Assembly (NCBI GenBank): GCA_963402885.1
Contig: OY727095.1
Location: 29,641,001 to 29,705,000 of the forward strand
Direction of reading: 5' to 3'
DNA length: 64,000 bases
Source: Antedon bifida
Lineage: Eukaryota > Echinodermata > Crinoidea > Comatulida > Antedonidae
In this document: in pieces, positions 1 to 11,400 of the stretch
Position numbering within the stretch: position 1 is the first letter of the stretch
Layout: every line of letters begins with the position of its first letter
Notes under the pieces: model-generated
Told to the model about the DNA's origin: nothing
Databases searched by the model: none
The model's input: the letters and a program-made list of their open reading frames with translations, nothing else
Made by a program: the position numbers and the translations under genes

Positions 1-1308
1 ACTGTAATTTATCATCAGCACTGGCTGTTGTGTAACGATTCCATGTGTCATAATCATTACAGAGCACAAGATTATTTTGTAGAATGGATAATTCTTTCAT
101 TCTAATATTATCAAATGCTTTACAGTTTAATAAAAAATGTTTAATGTCTTCAATTTCACCATTCCCACATAAAGTACAAAGACCGGACACATCATTGGAC
201 CATTTATAAGTTTTACAATCTAAAGGTAGAGTGTTAGATCTTAATTTAAATTTCAGACTTGTCTCATAAAAATGTGTTTTATCAAGTAAATATTTTTCTA
301 AATTAGGGAAAGGTTTCAATTTTGAGTATAAATTTAATGAGGTTTTTTGCATTATATTATTTGACCACTCTGATTTATATGATTCTGACACACATCGCTC
401 GACATTGCTGACTGAGAAAGGAACAAGAGTTAAACTATCATTATCAAAAACATTGTTGTAAAAGCCTATATCTGTACATTTTTCAAATATGTCAACACAA
501 CTACTAAGAAATTTATATTTTAAACGATCAAAGTCACATTTCAATTGTAGCATAGAATTAAGTACAATATTAGGCCACCTGTGGTCATCCATAGTTATAA
601 AACGATTGAATAATTTAACTCTGGACAGTTTGTGTAACTTGGATAATGGAACCCACCCAAGGTCACCATAAAGTGCCTCTTTTGGAGTATACCGTGGAGC
701 TTTGAGAAGAAAGCGGGCCATTTGCAATTGCACTTTCTCTAGGTCTTCGTTATCCTTCTTGGAATTATTATACCAAATGCTACAAGCATAATTTATTGAA
801 GGAATTGCAATGGTTTTCCACAGTATGTTTCCATAGTACACCCGGTTAAAGTCATCAAGGTTAGCTATGATACCTTTGATATAAGCTATAAGCCGGTTGC
901 CCTTTTGGATAACATGTTCATAATGTGAATGTTCACTCATGTTTGAGGAAATATAGACCCCTAAATATTTATAACTATTTACTTCTTTTATCGATTTTTC
1001 ACCTAATTTCCACTCTTTATCTTTATTTATGCGTTTTCCAACAACCATGACATTTGATTTTTCATGATTAAAACCAAGTTTCCATTCTTTGGCGAATATA
1101 TTGGCAATTTCTAACATTTCAGTCATTTCCCTTTCATTATTAGCAATCAATATAACATCATCAGCCCAAAAGAGCCCTCCCATCCAGACACCATTCATTC
1201 TTACCCCGAAATTGCTTTCACGAAGAAGTTTAACAAATTCATTAATAAATATAGAAAATAAAATTGGTGAGAGTACACACCCTTGTTTTACTCCTTTGTG
1301 GATATTAA
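1..1308 (-). CDS. LINE ORF2, 3' part: reverse transcriptase catalytic core and C-terminus (partial)
   Basis: This continues the ORF2 on the other side of the inserted element. Just after the insertion comes KQGCVLSPILFS, then FWADDVILIANN with the paired catalytic aspartates, then YKYLGVYIS. Near base 180 there is a Cys/His cluster, LCTLCGNGEIEDIKHFLLNC, usual at the C-terminus of such proteins. No stop codon was found in the stretch translated codon by codon (1304 down to about 600). The protein end and element tail fall outside the window. Confidence 0.85.
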
Positions 1309-2945
1309 AGGGGGGTTCCGGGTTTAAAATGAATAGTAAAAAATGTAAAATATATTTGTTTGTCTCTTGAACGGTGAAAGTTTCAATTTATATAAGTGCC
1401 CAGTGAAGCAGAACGAAGGCTGTGAAATGAGGCCAGATTACAAGTGCAGCTACGGCGATATGACACTGTGTTACAGAATAGGAAATTCGTGAAATGGTCA
1501 ATCTTCCGACGACTCGTTATCATTAACCATATCAATTACTTTTGTAAAATTATACTTATCTGATGTAATTTTAGTCGGTCTTCCCATTTATGAAGTCAAT
1601 TTTCTATGAAAATTTATCAAAACAGTGAAAACTTAGATATGTTTGCACTTTACGTTTGCCGATTTTCGCACTGACTTAGGGAAAGCCTTCAAAATCAATG
1701 AAGCGTAACGTATACATTCCTGCTGAGCGAGGAGAGCGAGACGATGATACACGTGCTCTCTCTGCCCATGCTTGGCATCGTCACGTGATAAGCAGATACA
1801 GTATACAATACCAAACTGGTCGGGTCGAGTATACCCCGTTTATAATCACAGCATAAACGATGTACAGTATTTGATTGAAGGTCGACTCGACCTACCGGAA
1901 TGGTATAGATAACGTAGCTCGAATGAGAGAGTTGGAATATTTGTAAACATAAGTATTGCTAATTTTAACAAGTGTAGCCTATAGTAAAAGGCCTGGTAGT
2001 ATCAATTCGCATAGGGTCTACTACACTAGCTAGCTCAATTTTTAACTGGGCCGGATCGGCAAGGTCTCCTTCCGACTACCTGGTCTACTTGCTTGATGCA
2101 GTATCCGCTTTTTTGGAGAGTAAACTAGGCCTATTTTTAGGCCTACTTAGACGATCGGGACACCATACGTGCGGACGGCGATCGGACCTTGTTTTGCCTC
2201 AATATTTACAGCCGATTTTGTAGAACGTTTTAGGTTTAGATTGTTTAGGAGTTTGGTTGATAGGATGGGTTTGGATCCACTGAGTTTTGTTATTTATGGG
2301 CCAATCGTTTAGTAGTAGGCTAGCTAGGCCCATGATGGGCCCCAATGTTTTAAAACGTAGGGTAGCCATCGTGGCATGGAATCCCTAGTCAGAATGGCTC
2401 TTACCCATGACAAAAAATGATTTAGGCTAGGCCTAGCCTAGTACTTGAAGCCGATAATACGATCTGAACTATTCGAGGTATAAAAATAGTATAACTGTAT
2501 ACAATCTATATATAATCTGTACCATGGAGTAATCTGTACTAAATTTTGTATTTCATTAAATGTCAAATAAATATATGCTACTACTGTTATTATTACACTT
2601 TAGGCCTAGATCTAAATCTACAAAAAATGTATTTCACAATGATCGGGTGGTCGTGGTTTGACAGGGGAGAGAGATGTAAATTAGTTGACAAACACAACGT
2701 ACATGACGTCGCGAGTTTGGAATCCACTGATGACGTGATTTTGTGAATATCTCATGAATATTAATGAGCTTCCCTAAGCTGCTGAAAAACAGACTTTCCA
2801 TGAATTTACCCTAAAATATATATGAAATTTAATTTTTTAATTTCTCGTTATTACTTCTTCATTCTGACATGTCTATATTCTTATAATATTTTTTATTTAA
2901 TAAATAAACGATATTTAAAAGCAATTTTAAACCCAGAATCCCCCT
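1309..2945. mobile_element. piggyBac-like non-autonomous DNA element with TTAA target duplication
   Basis: A 1,637-bp insertion sits inside the LINE ORF2. TTAA is duplicated at 1305-1308 and 2946-2949. The ends are inverted: the left begins AGGGGGGTTCCGGG and continues into TTTAAAAT; the right, read on the other strand, is AGGGGGATTCTGGG and continues the same way. TTAA duplication and inverted ends are the hallmark of piggyBac-type transposition. No transposase frame is present, so the element needs a helper. Its interior includes several AGGCCTA words. Removing the element and one TTAA leaves the LINE frame in phase, which supports these exact borders. Confidence 0.85.
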
Positions 2946-5203
2946 TTAAACTCATCAGTCATGCTTTCCCCCACTTTTACTTTTGCTTTAACATTGTCAT
3001 ATAGTGAGCTTATTATTTTCCAAATTTTCCCTCTAACTCCCGTATCCCAGGCACATTTTAGGAGACCATCACGCCATACACTATCAAATGCTTTTCGGAA
3101 GTCCAGGAAAGCTAGATGTGTAGTTTTACCTTCAATTGAACGACAAGATAAAATACTTTTCAATGTAAAGATGTGATCTTCACAACGGTGATAGGCTCTA
3201 AAGCCTCCCTGGACTTCCGAAAGTATATTTTCTTTTTCAACAAAACAAGATATATACATTGAGATTACTCTGTTAAATATTTTGGAAACACAAGATGTTA
3301 ATGAGATGCCTCTATAATTATTTAGGTCTTTACGATCTCCCTTTTTAAATATTGGTACAACGATACTCATATTCCACTCACTTGGGATTGTTTCTAATTT
3401 GATAATTCTATTAAATAAACAAACTAGTGATGCCGCTAAAGCGTCTCCACCATTTTTTAAAAGCTCATTGGTTATTCCATCAACTCCCGGAGCTTTATTA
3501 TTTTTAGCGATTGCAAGTGCCTCAATGATTATATCAAGGTCTATATTAATGTCACATAGTAAATTTTCGTCATCGTTATCATTACCTAATGTTTTAGAAC
3601 GCATCTCATCAACCGCCCGCTTTGTTAAATATGTAAAACAATCATAATCGTTATTAGCCTTACCTAAGTTCTCCCAATACTCTTTAACAAAATAAAGTAT
3701 TTTTCCTTTATCACAAGTAGTTTCATCTGATTCTGGGATTTTTACACAATTAATGCCTGATTTACTACGTTTGTCATTAGACCCTTTTAATATGTTCCAA
3801 AAGTCCCTACAGGATGGTCCTCCTTTATTAGCAATCTCTACCGATTTATTTACCCTAGTTTCAGTAATTTTCTTAGATATAAGTTTTTTGGCATGTATCC
3901 TTTTTTCTTGATAAGATTGCCACAGATTATCTGTGTGAACACAATTGGGATCTAATTTAACTGAGCGTCTATGAGCACGAGCAGCCTCTCTTCGTTCTGC
4001 TATTGCTTTTTTAACTTCATTATCAAACCAATGTTTACGTTTTTTACTTAATTTCTTAATACCAATACCATCCTTAGCTGAAGAAACAACAATAGATTTC
4101 CAGGATTCCCACAAGTTATCAACATTATTAAAGCCATCAGCATCCCAGTTGGAAAAGTTGTTTTCAATATTTTCTTGATACTTAACAAAATCCTGAATAC
4201 CTGCAGTATTCCATACATGATTAGCATAAGAATGATGATTGACAGGAGTGATTAGGGTAGTATCTAGTTCTAACAAAAGGCTATTGTGATCACTTCCTGT
4301 GCCTAGCTTTCTGTCTTCATCAACAATGAACTTTACTACATTATTCAACATATTTTTAGAACAAAGTATGTAATCAATGGTGCTTTTCTGATTACCCTTG
4401 CACCAAGTAACCACCCCTTCACATAAAGGACTACAGTTTAAAATAAACATATTTGAATCATCCTTAAATTGTAGTAAACGCTTACCATTACTGTTAACCT
4501 GTGGATCACCATTAGCAATTTCATGACCAATTCTACCATTAAAGTCCCCCATTATCAGAATGAGAGGCTCATGATTTTCTGCATTATTTTCTAATTGGAT
4601 AACTTCTGATAATAATTGATTAGTCAATTCATCTGATTTCTCACTGTCAACTCCATTAACAGGATAATATACTACCGATATATACACTGGTGTGTTTGAA
4701 TCAAAACACACTTTTACCCAAATTCTTTCGTAGTCATCGGATTTACAATTAAAAACATTGTCATCTAAAATAGTGATATCTTTCGCAACAAAGGCACCTA
4801 CACCCCCTCCTCTCTTGTGTTTTCTACATTTACCAAACCAATTATAACCATCTATATTAATATTATTATCATTAGTTAAAAAGGTTTCTGCAACGCCAAA
4901 AACATGAACATTATTCTCTTTGATTAAATGAGCAATCTCATTGAGTCTAACAGACGTTAACCTATTGATATTATTAAATACTATTTTAATATTACTACAC
5001 TTGCTTGTTTTTGATCTACCATATTTCTTTCCACGTCGTCTGTGTTTTCTTCTTTTTGAATCACTTTCATTATTTGAGCTATAATCAGAGTTTATTGTAT
5101 CAGTTTCTATCTGTAAGTCAGTTATTGAATTATTAAGTTCATCTGTAAGTCCCCCAAAACTGTTTTTTATAGTTATTCCCGCTGTATTGTTGCTTGCGCG
5201 TCC
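2946..5203 (-). CDS. LINE ORF2, 5' part: endonuclease and start of reverse transcriptase
   Basis: The reading frame is open from the ORF1 stop to the insertion at 2945. Endonuclease motifs appear in order: NINRL, FGVAET, the MGDFNGRIGHE block and the GSDHN block holding the catalytic His. A basic linker follows, then the reverse transcriptase with NNKAPGVDGI, a PIFKKGD...NNYRGISL block and LAFLDFRKAFDSVW, the first catalytic Asp. There is no in-frame ATG between the ORF1 stop and the MGDF motif, so the first two endonuclease motifs cannot be reached from an internal AUG. ORF2 is in frame with ORF1 across a single TAG. The frame is interrupted at 2945 by a DNA element; the two outer parts are in phase. 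Confidence 0.88.
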
Positions 5204-6355
5204 CTATGCTTGACGATCCTGGGCAGGGCTGTAGTCCTGTAAGCCATAGCCGTGTCTGTTGTTGTTGAAACGAGGGTTTCGCTGGTGTTCAAAGTGTCGA
5301 TGGTGACGAGCATTGTTATGACGTTCATAGTGGCCTCGTGACTGTTTGGTATTTGATCTGGCAGACGCTGGTTTTATGATGGGATGGGTTGCGTTCATGT
5401 TGCTGAGGAGTAGTCTCGTTCCTGATCTCGATAGATGTAATCCACCACCATTTAGGTTCCATTGAGCAGCAGATCCATTTCTCAGCAAGAATGTCTCATC
5501 ATTATCAACTACTTGAACATTTGTTTTCGTTGCAATTTCCTTAATGCTATTGTTCATTCGAACGACTCTCTCCTGGTGTTCCAGTTTATCAGTACGAGGG
5601 CATGTGGTGGACAAAATCACATTTGTTGTTGGTGATTTTGATTTGACGTCATTGATCATCTGTTCATAATCGCTTATCCCTTGGTGTAGATCTTCTTCCG
5701 TCGTGCAATTGTTGGTACCAATGTGTACAATGATGGTATCAAATAATTCAGGCTTATCAAGATTGCTCTTAATATCACTCACTTTAGCACCACGACAGCA
5801 AGTAACTTGCGTGTTTGCAAGACCTCTTTCACTAATATCCCGTATCATCGAGTCCCCAATTAGAAGGCATTTCTTGTTGACAGCTTTAGTTTCATTAGGT
5901 GGTTGAGGTACTTCTTGAATTTCTTTCTTTTGCAGCTCTGTGATTAATGATTTTTGATCATTTAGTTGTTTCAGAATCACTGTGAAGTCTTCGGCCATCT
6001 TAGATAATGTAGCTTGTTGCTGATTGTTTTGGCGAGTGAGCTCCTTTACTAGTCTTGGTAGGGCCTGGCAGTCAACACAAAACCATACTTTGGGGTTAGA
6101 CTGGGGCTTCTGGTTTAAGCATACTCGATGATACTGTTCATTACATAAAGAACATTCCATCGTCTTCCCATTGCTCGCATTAAAGCTAAGTTTACATCCT
6201 ACTATGCACTTAATTGTTGACGTAGTGACATTTTGTGAACTCCTAGTAGAAGACCTACGTTCATGAGGTGGAGAAGTAGGCTTATGCGACAACTGATCTT
6301 TTCTAGACTTAGGTGGCGAATTCATATCCTTATGTGGGCTAGCTTGGTGAGCCAT
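5204..6355 (-). CDS. LINE ORF1: PHD-like zinc finger plus SGNH esterase
   Basis: The 383-residue ORF1 protein starts at an ATG at 6355-6353. A Ser/Pro/Lys-rich N-terminus (about 1-48) is followed by a Cys/His-rich finger (about 50-97, from CIVGC through MECSLCNEQYHRVC to WFCVDC) like the PHD fingers of CR1 ORF1. A coiled-coil-like stretch follows (about 103-150). An SGNH hydrolase fold comes next (about 163-335), with the GDS nucleophile block in LLIGDSMIRD, block III in HIGTNN and the catalytic His in GGGLHLS. The C-terminus is basic and Arg/His/Asn-rich, suited to RNA binding. In this family ORF1 binds element RNA; the role of the esterase is not settled. The stop is TAG at 5206-5204, and the next ORF is in the same frame. 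Confidence 0.88.
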   Translation of the reverse strand: MAHQASPHKDMNSPPKSRKDQLSHKPTSPPHERRSSTRSSQNVTTSTIKCIVGCKLSFNASNGKTMECSLCNEQYHRVCLNQKPQSNPKVWFCVDCQALPRLVKELTRQNNQQQATLSKMAEDFTVILKQLNDQKSLITELQKKEIQEVPQPPNETKAVNKKCLLIGDSMIRDISERGLANTQVTCCRGAKVSDIKSNLDKPELFDTIIVHIGTNNCTTEEDLHQGISDYEQMINDVKSKSPTTNVILSTTCPRTDKLEHQERVVRMNNSIKEIATKTNVQVVDNDETFLLRNGSAAQWNLNGGGLHLSRSGTRLLLSNMNATHPIIKPASARSNTKQSRGHYERHNNARHHRHFEHQRNPRFNNNRHGYGLQDYSPAQDRQA

Positions 6356-7146
6356 GGCTTGGTCTGAGCAATGTTATAACAAAGGGCTGCAATGTGCAAC
6401 AAAAGCCTAGCTTGATAAGCCCAATCACTGGTGTCAATGAATTGTGTTAGCTTGGCTGAGCCTAGCAAAGCACCAAAAACATATCACTGATTAAATAAAA
6501 TACTACCCTAAAAATGTCCAAAACAAATACTGATTCAGAATCCTTATTACCTTCTCTTCATGATGATACAAAATTTGACAATGTAGTATGAAGGTAGGTT
6601 GCAAAATCTTTACATTCTGTGCAGGATATTTTTGCACTTGATGCACTTCCGGACTTGATAGCCAGACTCTATCTGGCGACGTTCATATTTTTTGTAATTA
6701 TTAATCTATATATAAATTTACGTAAGGGAAAAATTCAGTAAATCGCTCCTTACTTCTAGAAATTTTACTCGATAAAGTTTATAAAGTTGGTTTGTACTTT
6801 CGATACTGATTTTAACCACCTGATGTAACCCTGTTTACTACTTAAATTTAGTTAGATAATTAGTTATTGACAATTAAAACGAATTTAGGTTCAACGATTT
6901 GACGACAGTTAAACAATAATGTGTAGATTTTGACCAGAATAGCCAACATTAAACTCAATTAAAAAAAGGTTGTTTTTTCTGTTGAGATCCTGAACAAATA
7001 TTTCGTTGCGTGATAAATGGTGATACATTTCCTAAATATATCAATATTTTCAGTGCTGGTCGTTTGCTATTCTCTTAAGGCAGTAGAGCGTGTTGTCAAC
7101 AATTGCTGTTGTTTTAGGTGGAACCAAATGATATTGAATACGTTAA

Positions 7147-7493
7147 AGATGTATTGTCCCCCTGAAAAAATAATTCTCAAAACAATTTTTGTTCACTATT
7201 CCATTTTAATGTAACATAATAGTTATCCACTTTGACCCAAAATTGGATAGAAAAAAAATGTATTTACCTGAAAAAACTGTAATTTAAAGCAAAAAATGGC
7301 CAAATTGGCTGCCAGCCAGTGGGTTTTTGATTGAATGTAACCATTTATTTAGTCAATTTATAGGTGAAAACATTATTTTTTTTCATTCTGTTTTCTATGG
7401 AAGTGATTAACTTTATTAAAACTACAAAATATATATTCAAAGTCTGATTTATTTAATGTTCATTTTTTCATGTTTTTGGGTGACAATACATCT
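7147..7493. mobile_element. Small TTAA-flanked MITE, family copy 1
   Basis: TTAA occurs at 7143-7146 and 7494-7497. The left end is AGATGTATTGTCCCCC; the right end, on the other strand, is AGATGTATTGTCACCC. The element is 347 bp with no coding capacity. A second complete copy is at 15764-16070, and partial copies end at 44246 and 47449. The TTAA target again points to piggyBac-type mobilisation. It lies in the 5' flank of the first caspase gene. Confidence 0.8.
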
Positions 7494-7669
7494 TTAATTC
7501 TTGTGTTTGACTTCCCCGCATCAATTACATTCAGTCTATAGTTGTGCTGATGCAATACATTCTACCAAATGTCGTTTCACATGTGTTTCACAGTACAATA
7601 ATTGACAGCTACAGTATTGGGTGTCAACACAAAGTGTTAAAAATTGTTTAATTATTATCAACACAAAAG

Positions 7670-7740
7670 ATTCATGTTTTCAAGCTTTATGGCTGAGAAA
7701 TTCTTTTGTTATAGTGACGCTATATTATCTGGTTATCTGT
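7670..7740 (+). other. Remnant of caspase 5'-flank repeat block
   Basis: The stretch around TTTATGGCTGAGAAATTCTT followed by TAGTGACG matches, with differences, the core of the blocks at 29567-30510 and 31872-32960. The second of those lies just upstream of the DED-caspase gene. Here, upstream of the DED-less paralog, the match stops where SINE sequence begins at about 7740. It may be what is left of the original promoter or leader exon. The assignment rests on a short match. Confidence 0.45.
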
Positions 7741-7846
7741 TCTGGAACTCTGTGAGCTCGAACCCGGAACCTTCTGCTTGACCATTAGACCACTGGGGCT
7801 TTCATGGTATTGTTCAAACTCGATTGGATAACGACTCTTTAACATT
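7740..7846 (-). mobile_element. tRNA-derived SINE fragment
   Basis: On the minus strand this reads as a tRNA-like head containing AGTGGTCTAATGGTCAAGC (box A region) and a box B-like GGTTCCGGGTTCGAGC. It matches the longer copy at 7985-8205, but the segment between the two boxes is shorter. About 45 bp preceding the tRNA-like part is shared as well. Confidence 0.6.
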
Positions 7847-7984
7847 CTCGGCGTGGTACGGCGGAACAGCACTAGTCCCTCAATTGTATGCACGCGCACC
7901 AGAGATCAAATTGGTACGCCCTTATCTTTCAGTATTTTATTCACGAAGCGGGATCTACAAAGAGATACTTATATATATATAAAC

Positions 7985-8205
7985 ACATTAGGCATAGAAC
8001 ATTAATTCTAAACCGCCCGTGATACACTGAAATTTATTTAATTAATTAATTTGAAACGATAAAGATGAGGAAATCTGTGAGAATGAGAAAACCGAGATTC
8101 AAACCCTGAACCTTCTGCTTGATATGAAGTTGTCCTAACCATTAGACCACTGGGGCTTTCATGGTATTGTTCAAACTCAATTGGATAGCGACTCTTTAAC
8201 ACTCC
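7985..8205 (-). mobile_element. tRNA-derived SINE, nearly complete
   Basis: Read on the minus strand, a tRNA-Glu-like head begins at about 8160 with GCCCCAGTGGTCTAATGG (box A) and continues to GGGTTTGAATCTC (box B) about 50 bp later. The body contains CAGATTTCCTCATCTTTATC and GGGCGGTTTAGAAT. The same body reappears on the plus strand at 22993-23095. The unusual spacing and lack of a cloverleaf 3' half argue against a working tRNA gene. Confidence 0.7.
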
Positions 8206-8417
8206 GGGTAATAATAATTGTATAATATAAAAATTGTATTGTATATGAGATACAGTATTTATAGGTTGTTGCATATGATCATGGAGGTACCATGATATGA
8301 TGTATCACTGAATAATTAGTGAATTTTATGAATGAACCAGTCACTATCATTAAATTGCGTTACTCTCAAATTTGACAAAACACTACTTAACAATAATTGT
8401 ATATACTTATATAGAAA

Positions 8418-11400
8418 ATGGAAGAAAAGGAAGTAAAGACGAGAGCCAGCGCCATTGATGAGAAAGCATCCGAAGAAGGCGAAAAGAGCAGGGCTATGAG
8501 TGAGAGTAAGTTATACCGTGTACTGTAATTCCATCACTTCATTTCTTAACTAGGGCAAATTCTTGACTTGACATGAATAATAACTAACAAAATGTTAACA
8601 AATACGGGGGTTTTAAATGGTTTCTCAGGAACTAATTAATTTTAGAAGACGCGAACTATGACCAATCTTTGAATATCAATACTGAAATGCTTTGCAGTGT
8701 GGTAGTATTTTACACAGTTGGAATGTGATCCGCCATTGTGTGAAGTCTTAATAACTGACCATCATAAATACGCTAGTACGTACACATTTAAAAGTATCAA
8801 AAGTATGTTTCAGGTCATTTGAGCATTTCATACATTGGTCTACACAATAAAAAGTACATATTTTTCAAATGTATTGCCATTTTTTTTAAACCCGCATTTT
8901 GAATAACGACTCAACACCAAGAAATGATCCTTACAATATTTTCTGAACCTACTGTGTAAGTTTCATTAGGGTGATTGTTTCTGGACTGCATCATTGAGAT
9001 CAATAGGCCTACAGTTAATCTAAAAGAGACTAAAATTATTATTATTTAAAAAATCTTGTTTTGTTGTTGTTGTGTACATAATAATTTGTCATATGAATAC
9101 ATTAATAGGTCTATAGTAATATATAAGGCCTAACGAACTTATGTTAGCAAACAGTAACTCGAACAACCCAAGCAAAAAGAATTTTCAACACTGTAGGTAT
9201 TTTTTTTAATGTTGATATTACCAGCCTCTGCAAAATGAGTACTAAGAAACAAATGGACTTTAGTTTTTTAGATTAACTTTTCTTTGAGCTTTTTGTTAGC
9301 ACAAGCTTATACAAATTATGCTTCTTTGGGTTACGTACGATGCGGCACTTTCTTTTTAAAATATTCCTTCGCTTGACGACCGTCGTACATGTAAGGAATA
9401 TTTCTAAAAACTGAAAACCTATAACTATATCCTCCAAGCTACTTCCACCACCTCACTTTGTTACATAGCAATTGAGACCAGTCACTGAATTTCCTACAAT
9501 ACCAATAGATCAAAGAACGTTATTATCAACACCATTGTAGATGCCGCAATACAAACACAGAGACAACTTGGTTACTGCTTAATTTTAATGCGTTGACCTG
9601 ATATGATCTTCAACGATTAACTGCAATAGTAATCAACAACATAAGATAAAGGGGCTAGACCAGAACTAGTAGGCTAGCATAAACACAAACATAGCAAAAC
9701 ATGTAAACTCAATCAAAGGGGTACAGATATTTACCGTACAGTTGAATGTCCCTGACATGGACAACTACATTGATTATTCATTAATGTTTAATAGCTTCTA
9801 TGTGATTGTTTTATACTGCAAATAACTAGTTTAGCCAACATCAACATGCTTACATGGGCGCAGCCATATTAATTTTCCCTTGACCACCTTTTCCAATTAG
9901 AGGGCACAAAATAATAAAGACAGTTGGCATTAACAGCCATCTTTAATGGTTGGTAGTTTTTTTTATACGGTACTTTTTTATGTTTATATATTTTTTGGTT
10001 TTTAAAATGAATTATAAATATACAATCTTATATTTTTTTATACAATGATTGCAATAAAGATGATTATGATAACATATCCAGCAAATAAATATTTTCCGGA
10101 TCTGTATAATATATAAGGACTTTGTTTTAAATACAATTTTGTAAGTATATAATATTAAGATATATTTTGGATTTTCTTAACAGCTCTGGTTAGTAGAGCA
10201 ACTAGATCTTATATTGGACCCCCGGTCTACATAAAACCAAGATTTCAAGATGAAATTTACACTCGTGGTAGAGGATATGCTTTGTATATATCAAACTTTT
10301 ACGAAAAGTCCAGACCTAGATTAGGTAAGTGAAAATGTATTCATAGTTTGCTGGTATAGTAGGTGAGATTCACTAGTTGTTGGAAAATATAACTAGATCT
10401 TTTATGTGACAAAAGAAATAATATACATTAACTTATTAATTTATAACCAAACTTTTTGATGTGGTTAGTGAATTGTTTGTACCATTAGTCATTAGTCTGC
10501 TGTAGAGGGTTGTTTTATTACGCCTCCTATACCAAAAATAATAATTACCCTTTTATTCATAGTTGTACATTTAATTATATAAAACAATCTAATTACATTT
10601 GTATTTTTTTTTTTACATTTTCGAATTAGCACTAGATTTACTTTCTCGTCGTCTTTTTTGTGATGCTTTAGATAATATTTTTATATTATACGGACAGGAG
10701 CAATTATCAGAGATATTGTTATAGATAACACCTTATTTTCTGAAATTTGTTTTTTTTTAATTTTCTCTGAACCGTTATGAGCGAAGGAAAACACTGTACC
10801 ATGTTTTTGCAGGAGTATAGTCTTTGTTTGAATGTTTACCCAATCACTACGTGACATTTGAATCAAACTGAGAACACATCTACATACATGGGAGGTGTAC
10901 CAGTTTTAAAAAAACACGATTCAGTATTGTTTAATTATTTGCATTTTTAAATTTTGAAAGAAGAAAATAACACTGGAGAATGAGTTTGAAACTAAAGGCT
11001 TTGCATTTTAGTCACTACCCTACAACCCGGCCATGCTATGTCCTCTTTGATCGGCTTCTCGATTTTAGTTTCCTGTAGGCAGGCTACGTCTACGCTATAT
11101 TTTATGATATCATGTAACTGATTGCGCTTAATTTCATCGTTAAGTCCCCTGACGTTGAATGTACTTATTTAATAAAATCTGTTTCTTCACCATTTAGTCG
11201 TTCCTATCGTTGAAACATTCGAGATATAAGCGAAAACATAAGACTTAAAGGCCGAGGCCCGTAGCGGCGTCACTCACTCCACCAACAAATACACTGCAAA
11301 TTAATAAAGATCAAATTAGGCCTAAATATATTCATAAAGCATCGGAGTATATTGTGAATAGTATATAAAATTACGTCGGGAGAACTGATGATAAGACCTT

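Larger units (their letters stand above)
1..6700 (-). mobile_element. CR1-like LINE (non-LTR retrotransposon), 3' end beyond the window
   Basis: This is a two-ORF LINE read from about 6700 down past base 1. ORF1 (5204-6355) has a PHD-like zinc finger and an SGNH esterase. ORF2 has an AP-type endonuclease and a reverse transcriptase. This pair is typical of the CR1/L2 branch of the jockey group. Bases 6356 to about 6700 would be its 5' untranslated part; its exact 5' end is not defined. ORF2 is broken by a TTAA-flanked element at 1309-2945. The parts on each side otherwise show no stop codon where I translated them, so the copy is young. The 3' end lies outside the window. Confidence 0.9.

Noticed and set aside
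8099-8165. Possible functional tRNA gene on the minus strand
   Set aside because: Boxes A and B are present, but a full cloverleaf does not form, the spacing is unusual, and sequence-related copies with an added body show it is a SINE.
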